A DNA stretch of 64,000 bases from Dipteris shenzhenensis (lineage: Eukaryota; Polypodiophyta; Polypodiopsida; Gleicheniales), in assembly GCA_047967505.1 (NCBI GenBank), contig CM106538.1; one strand, given 5' to 3'. A model generated the notes under the pieces. That model was not told where the DNA came from. It was given only the letters and a program-made list of their open reading frames with translations, and did no database searches. The translations under genes and the position numbers were made by a program. Position 1 is the first letter of the stretch. Every line of letters begins with the position of its first letter. Shown one piece after another: positions 44,161 through 53,950 of this stretch.

Positions 44161-44756
44161 ACAATAAGAGCCATGTATGGTATTAGACTCTAAAGACTCC
44201 TAATTTTTTAGAGGTGTAAGAGGCATAAATTTTGATTTAATTTATTATCTTTTTTAGGAGGGAGCAAACCTAAAACAATATCAGAAGAAAAATGATGAGT
44301 ACCTGCTCCTCCTCCCTGTCATCTGCTGCTTCCTAGCCTTGATACCCTCCCCGTCCGCTCCCCTCCCATACTCCACCTGCTTGGCCTCTGTGGGCTCCCA
44401 TCCCATGCTGCTATACGGCCTCCCCCAGCCGCAGCTTTGCCTTTGGCCCCTGTCCGCTCCTTTCCCATACTGCTGTAGGGCTTCCACCCACATCTGCCCT
44501 GGCCTTTTGCCCTCAACTGCGGCCGCACGCCCTTGCTTCTCCCTTTTTTCCGTGCAATAGTGCTTGAAAATCAACCATACAAATCAGCAATCCAAAAAGC
44601 GCTGATCATGGGAAAAAGAAGAGGCACACAGCTAGCTGTCAGAAAAGCCACCTTGTTTCAGAGAACTCAGCTCATGGCCTAGGGAATCTATATATATACC
44701 GCAAGAGGTATTCGCTGGTTGTATAGACCTCCTCCATGGCTGTTAGCCCTTGTTCC

Positions 44757-44762
<6 letters not shown>
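44161..44762. other. Intergenic repeat DNA with one arm of an inverted repeat
   Basis: The stretch 44,685-44,762 (ggcctag… gtattcgctggttgtata … cctccatggctgttagccc) is the inverted counterpart of 48,460-48,540. A GC-rich stretch at 44,320-44,540 has two related ggaggccgtatagcagc/ggaagccctacagcag blocks on the minus strand but no protein family I know. Confidence 0.45.

Positions 44763-44829
<67 letters not shown>
44763..44829. repeat. (TA)n(GA)n microsatellite at a LINE tail
   Basis: About 25 bp of TA followed by about 42 bp of GA, running directly into tttcttaaagtcttc, the minus-strand LINE tail. Confidence 0.9.
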
Positions 44830-44832
<3 letters not shown>

Positions 44833-45280
44833 TTAAAGTCTTCAGAAGACCGATGGGTCTATGAGACTGTGAAAATCCTGATACAAGCGAGCTGTGAGGG
44901 TGGAGCTACTAAATGAGCATCCACACCAATGCAGAATGCAAAAAAATGCAAAATGGTAGTACTAAGTACTGAGTACAACATAGTCATGTCGGTGGTCGAC
45001 TACGTATCAGTCACATCATCATCATCATCATCATCATCAAGACATCAGGGGTGGATGAGGCTCTGGAAGCATGAAGTCAACGATAGAGTGCTGTCGACCA
45101 CTCGAGGGTGCAGTCCTGTGACGTCTCCTGGTCATAGCTCTATGAATAACAAGGGCTACAGTAACTCCTGTCGGCTGTGCTTTGACGCGAAACATGGAGG
45201 AAATATCCCCAAGTGTAATATGCGCGCCCGTCCTTTGTCTATGCTATCAAGTCACTGGCTCTGGGTCCCGATCAGGAGGG
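44830..45280 (-). mobile_element. LINE 3'-end fragment, stack member 1
   Basis: From the left: tail sequence agaccgatgggtctatgag, a (CAT)n run at 45,013-45,039, and degenerate coding remains (PTGVTVALV-type) at about 45,150. It ends against the purine microsatellite of the next member at about 45,283. It is 5' truncated, keeping only the 3' UTR and a scrap of the C-terminus. Confidence 0.75.
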
Positions 45281-45782
45281 GGGGAGAGAAAGAAAGAAAG
45301 AAAGAAATTTTATTAGAGTCTTCGGAAGACCGATGGGTCTATGAGACTGAAAGAAAACCTGATACAAATCATAGTAAGGGTGGAGCTACGAAAACGAGCA
45401 TCATCACCCGTGCTGAATCCTAAGTCTGATCATACATAATCAAATACATCTGAGTGTGACAATGAAAAGAAAAAAGACTGGAGCAGAGCGGAATCCTCTG
45501 TATGTTATGTCGCCCTGGTTGGTGCATAGCTGGTGATGGGACGCTGGCCTCAAGGGGTGCCGTGCATCTCGGTCTCCTGGACGAGGCTCGACGCAAGACT
45601 AGAGCCACCGTGACTCCCGTGGGACGTATCCCGAATCTAAACAATGACAGGAGGTCCCCCAGAGTGATCTGTGTGTCCCCTCGATGTCTCGTCGGGTCGG
45701 GGTCTGTGTCACGTCTGCGGCTAGAGACTGGACGATCAATGTCACTCAATGGGAAGAACCCTGTGATCTTGCTTTGAGAGGT
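45281..45782 (-). mobile_element. LINE 3'-end fragment, stack member 2
   Basis: It begins with (GAAA)n at 45,287-45,306, then the tail ttttattagagtcttcgg. The minus-strand frame 45,777-45,480 reads SQSKITGFFPL and PTGVTVALVLRRASSRRP, matching the plus-strand copy at 39.1 kb. Its right edge (gaggtgtcacagagag) meets the (GA)n of member 3. Confidence 0.78.
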
Positions 45783-45784
45783 GT

Positions 45785-45852
<68 letters not shown>

Positions 45853-46432
45853 ACTAAAGTCTTCGGAAGACCGATGGGTCTATGAGACTGTGAGAATTCT
45901 GATACAAACAAAGCGTGAGGGTGGAGCTACTAAATGAGCATTCACACTAATGTAGAATGCAAAAAGCTAGTGCTAAGTACTACATAGTCATGTTAGAGTG
46001 GTACGACTACACATCAGTATCATCATCATCATCATCGTCATCATCATCATTGTCATCATCCTTCCTCCTGCTCATCATCAGTTCATCTAGGTGGATGAGA
46101 CAACGGAAGCATGAAGTCGGCGATAGAGTGCTGTCGGCTGCTCATGGGCGTGGTCTTGTGTCGTCTCTTGGTCATAGCTCTGCGCCTAACAAGGGCTATA
46201 GTGACCCCTGTCGGTTGAGTTTCGGAGAGGGGATATCCCCAAGTGTAATTTGTGCGTCAACCCTCTGTTTGAGCTATTGTCTCACTGGCTCTGGATCTCG
46301 ATCGTGTCGGGGCCTCGTAGTATGGGGGTCCACATGCTCTGGCTGGAAGAACTCCATGATCAAGCTCTGAGAAGGGTCTACCAAGGAGGAGGTCTGCTCC
46401 TGTCTCCGAGACTGAGTAGACGCTCGCGGTGA
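45783..46432 (-). mobile_element. LINE 3'-end fragment, stack member 3
   Basis: It begins with a long (GA)n (45,790-45,850), the tail tttactaaagtcttcgg, a (CAT/CGT)n run at 46,018-46,060, and decayed C-terminal coding. The right edge lies at ctcgcggtgagag, where the (GAAA)n of the next tail begins. Confidence 0.78.
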
Positions 46433-47708
46433 GAGAAAGAAAGAAAGAAAGTCATATTAACGTCCGCAGGAGACCTCACGGCTCTATGGAACAAAGTACA
46501 AAATGTCAAAAAGACTTACAACATCTGGTAAGCCAGAGGGTCGAGGAGTGCACATGGCATCTCAGCTCGATTATCATATCACACCAATACATACTAGGAC
46601 TATAAAACTAATAGAAGTGGCCTTCATAACATCAGTTTAAGAGTGAGAGCCTTTAGGTTTAGATTTGAAATCTCTAATTAGTGTTGTTCCATCTCGATAC
46701 ACAGTCCATTTTCCAGCTTTATGTGCATCTTTCATTTATGTGAGCTTGACACTCCTCTGCTTGAGCTGAGTTAAGGTGAATTCCTCAGAGATCCAAATCC
46801 TTGTGCCCTTCAACTTGTTTGTTTGTCAAAGAATCTTAATTCTTCTCGCTCTCTCCTTGAAAAGCACTTGTACTTGCATTCTTGTTTGGGAGACACAGCT
46901 GATATCGTTATGATCCCACTCTACTTGTGGTATTTCCTTCTTGAGCCATGCAATCCTCTCATTTGCTGTGTAAACTTCTTCTTCATTAAAAAGGCCAAGG
47001 CGATCCTTGGGCAGTCCTCCAATACGTAGTATCTTCTTATTAGGTGCTATAGCCTGCTGCTCTTTTACTTCTGTGTACAAATCCACTTTATTGAGTTTGC
47101 TTTCCGCAACAATAGCCATCTCTTCCTCGGCTGAACTCACCTGGGCGTTGATCATTTCCTTGACCTTGGAGACAAGAGTTGGAGCTGGTGGAAATGTGCT
47201 GAATTTCTCCATAGCTTCTGCAATAATTTCTTGCTTGCCTTTGTTCTCCATCTCGTTCACCTTCTGCTAAGAGCTGCAACTAGTAGCCTGAGCTCTCTGA
47301 CTTCATGCTCCAAGTGGTAAATGTGCTCCTGATGGTCTAATCTGATCCTTTTCCTGTAGGTCAAAGCATAGGGACTGGGTGTTGCTGCAATGTCTGAGTA
47401 AGAGGGCTTACTGACGGGGGTCGTGGTGAAAGTCTTCACCTTCAGGAAATCCATGGTGGCCTTGCAGATTCTCCAAGCCCTTCACTGAAGCTAACCCCCC
47501 AGGCTGAGCCAAGGGCTCAGCTCAGCCGGGGGTAACAAGCTGTATGGAGGCCGACGACCTGTATACGGGCTAGGTGGTACGGACAAGCTGTGTATGGCGA
47601 CCTGCTGTACGGTGCTGTTGAATGGCCTGTTGTACGGGCGGCGCTGATGTACGGGCTGATGTATGGGCTGCTGTACGGGCTGAGCAGAGAGCTGAGCGGG
47701 TGAGGGAG

Positions 47709-47712
<4 letters not shown>
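46433..47712 (-). mobile_element. LINE with coiled-coil/RRM ORF1 but no ORF2
   Basis: The left end is (GAAA)n and the tail tcatattaacgtcc also seen at 13,485. ORF1 occupies about 46,650-47,454. To its right, 47,455-47,712 looks like a 5' leader with about nine tgtacgggctg or tgtatgg words at 47,540-47,695, bounded by a (GA)n tract. No RT is found between ORF1 and the tail, so either ORF2 was deleted or two elements are juxtaposed. Confidence 0.55.
46650..47454 (-). pseudogene. LINE ORF1-like RNA-binding protein (coiled coil, RRM-like, C-terminal domain)
   Basis: The frame starts at 47,454 (MDFLKVKTFTTTPVSKPSYS). A leucine/basic coiled stretch (HIYHLEHEVRELRLLVAALS) runs to a frameshift at about 47,260. 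The second frame continues with VSKVKEMINAQVSSAEEEMA, KKILRIGGLPKDRLGLFNEE (RRM-like first strand), WDHNDISCVSQTRMQVQVLF (later strands), and then after a stop KGTRIWISEEFT and AHKAGKWTVYRDGT. The order coiled coil, RRM, basic C-terminal domain resembles L1 ORF1p rather than the DUF4283/CCHC type at 0.5-1.6 kb. It would bind LINE RNA. This is inferred from architecture and not from a matched family signature. Confidence 0.6.

Positions 47713-47769
<57 letters not shown>
47713..47769. repeat. (GA)n microsatellite
   Basis: About 57 bp of GA with one GGGA interruption. It separates the leader-like region at 47.5-47.7 kb from tail-like sequence (gagaccg … atctatgggac) of the next LINE fragment. 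Confidence 0.9.
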
Positions 47770-47775
<6 letters not shown>

Positions 47776-47859
47776 GATTGAAACGCAGTACCGTTTCGAG
47801 AGCCCCGAAACTGAGTTTCTGGAGCCCCAAAACTGAGTTTCTGGAAACTATGCTAGGAG

Positions 47860-48400
47860 CTTTGAGACCGCCCTTGTATTAAAGCCCTCTTGAGACCCTT
47901 CAGGATCTATGGGACTGGTGGTCTCTATAAAAAATAGTGATCCTTTACATTTGGTGAATTAGAAGACTCTTTGGGCTAATCCAAGTCGTTTCGGTGTTCC
48001 AAAACTTCTTTAGGTAGCTCCCTAGCTTTGTAGCTGGCTGTTCCAATAGATGTTTCAGGCTGCCTCTGCTGTTTTCATACCTTTCTCTGATGTCTGCATA
48101 GGCCTGGCATCTTAGGAGTACATGCTGCTCATTTTCTACCTCTCCCATGTGGCAGATTTTGCATATTCTTTCTTCTCTTCGGACCCTCAGTCTTGTCCAC
48201 CTTCCCTTCTCCACTTCTAGGCTGGTTTTCATTTTGCATATTAGATACTTTTTGAACATGGATATGTCTTCTCCAAGGTAGTTTTTGCATCCCATAGCTA
48301 CCCATTGGATTAATTTCTTTTTTATAGAACTGCATTTTCGCACCCAAGTCTTGCCATAGTTTTTTTAGCATATTCTGTATCACTAACTCTTCATCTCACA
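47860..48400 (-). pseudogene. LINE C-terminal zinc-domain fragment
   Basis: The minus-strand frame 48,343-47,945 reads EVEKGRWTRLRVRREERICK, then CKICHMGEVENEQHVLLRC and YADIRERYE. It follows the same CX2CX9HX4C pattern as the domain at 14.2 kb but is clearly divergent. The upstream RT is absent. The 3' side (47,860-47,930) is a tail-like stretch. Confidence 0.75.
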
Positions 48401-48459
48401 TGTATCCTCTAGAATATCAGCAGCTGTTATACCCATAATTCCATCCATTTCATCCATTC

Positions 48460-48540
48460 TCGGAGAGGAACGAGGGCTAACAGCCATGGAGGAGGTTTAT
48501 ACAACTAGCAAATACCGCTCACAGTAATGACATAGACAGA
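48460..48540. repeat. Right arm of a distant inverted repeat
   Basis: It reads agaggaacgagggctaacag, then ccatggaggaggtttataca and on to gcggtatt in complement. It is the reverse complement, with some mismatches, of 44,685-44,762. The two arms are 3.7 kb apart and flank the LINE stack. Confidence 0.6.
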
Positions 48541-48579
48541 TATCGGTAGGCCAAGCCTTGCAGAAACGCTCCTGTCTTT

Positions 48580-49083
48580 TGGCGGTTGCTCTAGGACTTG
48601 AGTCCTGCAGTCACAGTGGTGCGTAGGGTGTAGATGATGTCCCGCGAGATGGCAACCAAAGGGGCTGCCAGGGAACTTGATGGGCTCCCATCACAAAACT
48701 TGCAAGCAGGCAACTCAAATGTTCCAAGCAATGATGGTGGACATCGTCTCCCATACACTATCCTCTAGTGAAGGAGAAGGGCACGGGCAGATGGAGGCGC
48801 TGCATCATATGCCTCTATCTTTAGAACACGCTAGCCTTGAATCCTGTAGGTTGGAGAGACTGGGTCAATGGAGAAGGCATGCCCTCTCCCCGTCAGCCAC
48901 ACAGCCATCCCCTAGGTAAAGTATTACTTTGTGTGCTGGCCACAATCTTGAGGGCTCCCATTCAAATTCTCTGCGCTGCCGGGCAGCCCCAAAGGTAGTG
49001 CAAAATTGTCTCCAGATCTCTGTGACGAAGGCATTTACCATCTCACAATTGCTCCAACCACGCGCCGATGGGCAAGCCTCCAT
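48580..49083 (-). pseudogene. LINE zf-RVT fragment
   Basis: Minus-strand codons near 49,045-48,950 read LRHRDLETILHYLWGC then PAAQRI, a decayed version of the CLSALETIQHCLWDC zf-RVT motif at 9.4 kb. The rest of the segment has no open frame. Confidence 0.6.
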
Positions 49084-49091
49084 GTGGCACC

Positions 49092-49627
49092 CACAGTTAC
49101 CAGGGAACGGTGTTCCGTCTTCCTCGAACGTGGGAACACCGTTCCCAGGTGGAGGGCCTATCGGGAACGCCTAGGAACGTTACCAGTACTGGGAATGCCA
49201 GGGAACACCTGGGGAACGTTCCGGGAACGTTGTCAGAATGTGTTCGAGCCCTAGGAACAGGCGTTCCCGTTTTTGGTCTGCGCGGGGAACGGCTTTTGCC
49301 TACAGGGCTTGTTAGTGGGTTTTTCCACTTTCCACCCCCTTCCACTCAGCCCCCTCCCCTCCCACTCCCTGCTACTCAAGTCTCAGCCCCCTCTCCTTCC
49401 ACTCAGCCCCTCTTCCTCCTACTCCCTCTCCTTCCACTCAGCCCCCTCTCCTTCTACTCCTTCTACTCAGCCCCCTCTCCTTCTACTCCCTTCTCCACTC
49501 AGCCCCCTCCCCTTCCACTCCCTTCTCCACCCCCTTCCGGTCAGCCACTTAGCCCCCTCTCCTTCCACTCCCTTCAGCCCCCTTTTCTCACTCGTGTTCC
49601 GGAAACGTTCCTGCTCCTTGGTAACTA
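49092..49627. mobile_element. Non-autonomous hAT relative with a pyrimidine minisatellite
   Basis: The left end CACAGTTACCAGGGAACGG and right end (complement TAGTTACCAAGGAGCAGGAACG) match the hAT termini at 26,825-27,496. Subterminal DNA (49,105-49,270) is full of GGGAACG, GGAACGTTCC and GGAACGTT words. The centre (49,330-49,600) is a minisatellite of ctcagccccctctccttccact type units. I find no clean 8-bp duplication (left flank GTGGCACC). Frames through it are Ser/Pro/Leu-rich and are not genes. Confidence 0.7.
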
Positions 49628-50330
49628 ATGCGCTTTTTTTCAACTTGCAATTGCTAAAAAGAGGTGCAGAGTATCTACTTGAAGCCTCATAGTAATATAT
49701 TCACTTGGGCATAATGCATAATGCAAAAGCCTGTAAGTCTAGACTCTAAAGTAGAGTGGCCATATGTCTTTGACTACTCAATGGGCTCTACATATTCTCT
49801 CTTTCATGAGGTAGCTCAAGAAAAAGATGTCCCACAACTATTTGTGTAATTGGAAGATTGTCTCTGTATGCACATCTAGTCCTTTAACAAAGGAAATACT
49901 ACTCATTAAATGACTAGAATGTACAGAGGGAGAGGAGGAAATGAATGAGAGCGATCCAGTGTTGCCAGAACATTGACAATACATAGAGTTAAAGCCATGG
50001 ATTGTTGAAGGGAAATCTCGATTGATGTATATATACTACAACAGAAGAGCTCAAAACAAGTTCTTTCATTCTACCATCCCATTCTGTTGCGGTGTCCTTG
50101 CTGCTATCAGTTGTCTCTTTTCAATTCGCTTGTAGTAATTGTCAAATTCAATCGACGTGAAGTCACTCCCTCTGTAAGGCGAAGAATCTTCGGCTTGTTC
50201 CTAGTCTCACGTTCTACCTTCATCCTCCATTCTCCAAATTTGTCAAAGGCCTTTAGTCTTCTTGGATAAAGTATAGCTCCACTTGCTTGGTAATTCATTT
50301 ATTGCATATTTTTATTGTTTGAAATTTCCA
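49628..50330. other. No gene recognised
   Basis: AT-rich sequence with no domain, repeat or terminal motif I can name on either strand. Confidence 0.4.
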
Positions 50331-50445
50331 GCTCTTTAAATTAGGATGTTTTCCAAAAGAATGCATACGTTTTCCTAAAGTTCAGTTAGGTACTAGTTGG
50401 CTAGGGTCTAGCATTTGCGGGTGGACCCGCATTGAACAGCACAAG
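50331..50445 (+). repeat. LTR fragment related to element E
   Basis: The words gttttcct, gttcagtta, ggtctagcatttg and gggtggaccc occur in the same order as at 7,220-7,290. Confidence 0.5.
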
Positions 50446-52322
50446 ACCGATAGAATAGCGCAGGAGCTCACATAGTGTGGTGTAGGGTGTGGAATCACAA
50501 ACATCTTAAACTTGCATAGGATAGATGTGCAAACTCATCAATAGACAATGAACCAGCCAGATATAGAAACCACCAAAATAATATATTTCCGTCCAAAGCT
50601 ATGGACACAATACAAAAGAGAGAGATTCAAAGTCCCACCAATGGTGTGGTCCTCTGATCTTACCACAAGGTACTTCTCCTATCTGCCGACTATCTCTAGA
50701 CTCGAGCCCGCGTGCTCCACCTCGAGCGTCCGTAGACTCAATGAAACCGGCCTCTAATCACTTAGAGGGCAGTGGAACTAAACCTTTAATCACTTCAGTA
50801 CTTATTTACAGCTCACAAAGCATAGATCACAACCATTAACCTTTGCATGATCACCATTTGGCATTCACCCATTTGTTCACAAACAAAACCACTGAAAAAG
50901 GGATGGAGGCTAGAATGCCTCTGCTCAACAAACATAGACAAGTGCACCCTATTGGCCCCAAACACCATGGCGCCCCTTTTGGTATTTCTTTATATTTCAC
51001 AGTGAAATGATTACAAGTTGCATCTAGGAGACCTTCGCTGCAACTGAGTACGCAGCCCCAATTCACTGAGCCTTCGCAAGGCTTTCAAGCTAGAACACCA
51101 TCACATAAGTGCAGTTAACCCATAGGCTCAATCCAAAGGCATTCTCTTTTCCGAGTGCAATTCCCATTGGCTGTCCAGATGCAATCACACTGCACCCTAG
51201 CTGCACTCTCTTTGAGTGGTTTCCAGATGGCATTCACAAAGCTTTTCAAAGCTCTAAAATAAAATCAGCAAAGTACCCAACCAAAGAATGACTCATGTAG
51301 CACTGCCTGGGCACCTGTGAACCAAGAAAGAGGCGGCACACGAGGCCAACCAATAGCTTATGGAAAAAAGAAGCAGCAAAATCACAACTCACCAAGCCTT
51401 GAAAACTCGAACCAAGTCCTCAATCGCCAAGAGGACATAGTAGCCAATGCCCAATTGCATTCTCAGCCAAAGAGGAGTGCAAAGGCATGAAGAAAGAGCA
51501 TTTACAAGAGCAGACCAGCAAGAATTCCATTGAAAAATGTGAAAAGAAGCACTTTTGTCGCGAAGAAATGGGAGTTCTTGGGCTCAAAAGAAGCGTGCTT
51601 CAGAGAGGAATGGATTGAGAAGGTTTTGGAGAAGTTTCATTGCCGGAAAGTCCTCCAAAACTGAGAAAACCAGTCAACCAGCGCGTGGGACCTCTCGAAA
51701 TTCAACAAAAAGCTGTAGCTTTGCAAGAGGAGAAGCCCAGGAGGCGGTAGAAGCAAAAAGGTCCAGAAAATGCCACTTTTGCAAATTCGACCAGCAAAAG
51801 AAGTGCTCAGCTCTGCCCGTTCAGGGAAAAGCATATCACTACGAAGGGGAGGAAGAGGGGAAGCCATCGGGCCAAACGGAAGTTGAGGAATCCAAACAGG
51901 TGAGGAGTTATGAAGAAAAACGGAATTCAGGTGAAGGAGGCTGAAAAACCAGTCCAAAATCTCAACAAAGGGAGAAGATGAGAGAGAAAACCACACATGT
52001 GAAGTTTAGAAGGCCCATGAAGGTCCAGGAATGGCAAAGGAGCATGTAGAAGGCACTAGAGCCACCTGGAACTATAGGGGGGGCCACTGAAGGTACATGG
52101 CCCTCTAGGGGGCCCATTAAAAATGCCACATCATCATTTCCCAACAACCACTCTTTTAATTCCTTGGAATGCCTTTGGGCCTAGGGATTAATTACGCTTA
52201 TGTGCTAGGCACCATGCTGCGTTTAATTACACATTATTAAGCCCATGCTTGGACTTTTGAAACCAAAGTTGTCACGGTCTTGTAGTACATTAAAGTACTT
52301 AGAATTTCACGCCCCCGTGACA
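50446..52322 (-). repeat. Probable 3' LTR of gypsy C (left boundary unknown)
   Basis: On the minus strand the sequence after the polypurine tract reads TGTCACGGGGGCGTG, a good LTR start, ending on the plus strand at 52,322. How far left it extends is not visible because the other LTR is absent from the window. Plus-strand frames at 51,555-51,944 and similar are low-complexity and not convincing. Confidence 0.45.
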
Positions 52323-52569
52323 TACCCCTCTCTTGAAACAGCTGCCCCAAAACACAGGAGTGAGCATGAAATATAGCATGAAAGAGTATACAACAAAGCC
52401 GCAGCTATAGTATATAGAGAGAGTGAAAATATGGCTAGGAGAGGCATGCATCCATCGCTCAAAATCTATGTGATCCTCGGCGATCAACAGTCAAGATGGA
52501 TCAATATCATGAAGTCTCACAGCAGAAATACTGTCAGCTTAGCATCTCGGATGAAACATACAGTGTCAT

Positions 52570-53941
52570 CAAGCGACCTCATGAAATAACGGTGAGCCCG
52601 TCTGTAGTGAGGGAGTGGAGGTGGTACCCCCCTCTCGAACACCAGGTAATGCTCCAGATGCTCGCTTTGCTGAACTACCTGTAGGAGCCCGGACCGCAGT
52701 CGGCTCTAATTGAAAAGCATTAAGGTAAAGCTGCAATATCCTAGGTGAATCTGCCAGTTCACCTTCCTCCATGCATTTCGCATCAAGTGATGGGTAGTTT
52801 TGAAATTTTACCAAGTAGCGATGGATAACTTTACCCTTGAGCTTTCTATCTCTGTGTGCCAGAATCTGCTATGGGACCAGAAGTTCATCCTGTTCTTCCA
52901 CTTCAGGCTGCAATATTACTTTAATAAGCTCATCAGGTAAATTCTCGGGAATATCTCCATGATATTACTTTAATAAGCTCACATGAAAGGCATTAGGTAT
53001 CTTCCAATGCGGAGGCAACTTCAGCCTGTAAGCTATCTCGTTTATCTTTTCAGAAACCTGGAAAGGACCATAGTAACGCATATTCAGCTTTGTGTACAAC
53101 CTTTCCTTGCCTTTCTTATATTTCAGCCTTGCCTTCTGAAAACGCAGCAAAACCCAATCACCTTCTGTGCATACCAATTCTGTGCGGTGCTTATCTGCTG
53201 CTCTTTTCTGCTTGTCCTGACTTCTTTGCAAGGCATATTTGATCTTCTTGTAAGCCTCTTCAAGGCTTTCCACAAAACGATCAGCCTCGAAGATTTTCTC
53301 TTTTGTATGCAAAATGGGAGGTATCTTCCTGGCACCTTCCACTATTTCAAAAGGTGCTTTACCTGTGGATGTGTGTACCGTATTATTGTAAGCATATTCC
53401 AGCAAAGTCAAATAATGCTCCCATTTGCTTTTGTGGTCTGAGACATAGCATTTAAACATATCCAAGATGGTAGAGTTTTCCTGCTCCGATTGTCCATCAG
53501 ACTGAGGGTAAAAAGATGACGAATCCTCGGATCTCTATCACTGAATATGGATTCAGGCATCCCATGATACTTGAAGACATGCTGCAGAAACAATTTGGCC
53601 ATTTGATCTGCTGTAATTTTCTTTCTTACTGGCACAAAGTGGGCTTGTTTGCTAAATCTGCAAATTATTGTCCACAATCCATCATGTCCAGTAGGAGTAC
53701 GTGGAAGATCAAACACAAAATCCATAGCTATGCTTTGCCATGGTCTATCCGGAATTGGCAAAGGGTGTAACAACCCAGGTGCCTTCTGCCTGTCAAACTT
53801 TACTTTATGACAAACCATGCATGTTCTCACATATTCTTTCACATCTTTCCTCAAAGATGGCCAATAAAAGTATTGCTCCATTGCTGTAATTGTTGCTGTA
53901 ATTCCCCTATGTCCTGCATATGGAAGAGCATGACTTTCCAT
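52570..53941 (-). pseudogene. Gypsy C integrase and chromodomain
   Basis: The frame 53,941-53,408 has the zinc-binding YAGHRGITATITAMEQYFYW and CMVCHKVK, then MDFVFDLPRTPTGHDGLWTI and GMPESIFSDRD. A deletion of roughly 60 bp and a frame change then remove the stretch before YPQSDGQSEQENST. The frame 53,465-52,965 continues with YAYNNTVHTSTGKAPFEIVE, RYYGPFQVSEKINEIAYRLK and AFHVSLLK. A chromodomain-like end (RDRKLKGKVIHRYLVKFQNY) lies at about 52,850-52,790 in another frame. Confidence 0.82.
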
Positions 53942-53950
53942 TATGACTTT

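Noticed and set aside
44281-44574. 97-codon minus-strand Gly/Arg-rich frame
   Set aside because: Two imperfect repeats create the frame; no recognisable domain.
45000-46080. Poly-Ser frames through (ATC)n runs
   Set aside because: Trinucleotide repeats of a LINE 3' UTR, not a coding Ser tract.
51555-51944. 129-codon plus-strand frame rich in Lys/Arg/Glu/Ser
   Set aside because: Low-complexity composition inside a probable LTR, with no motif or homologous feature.
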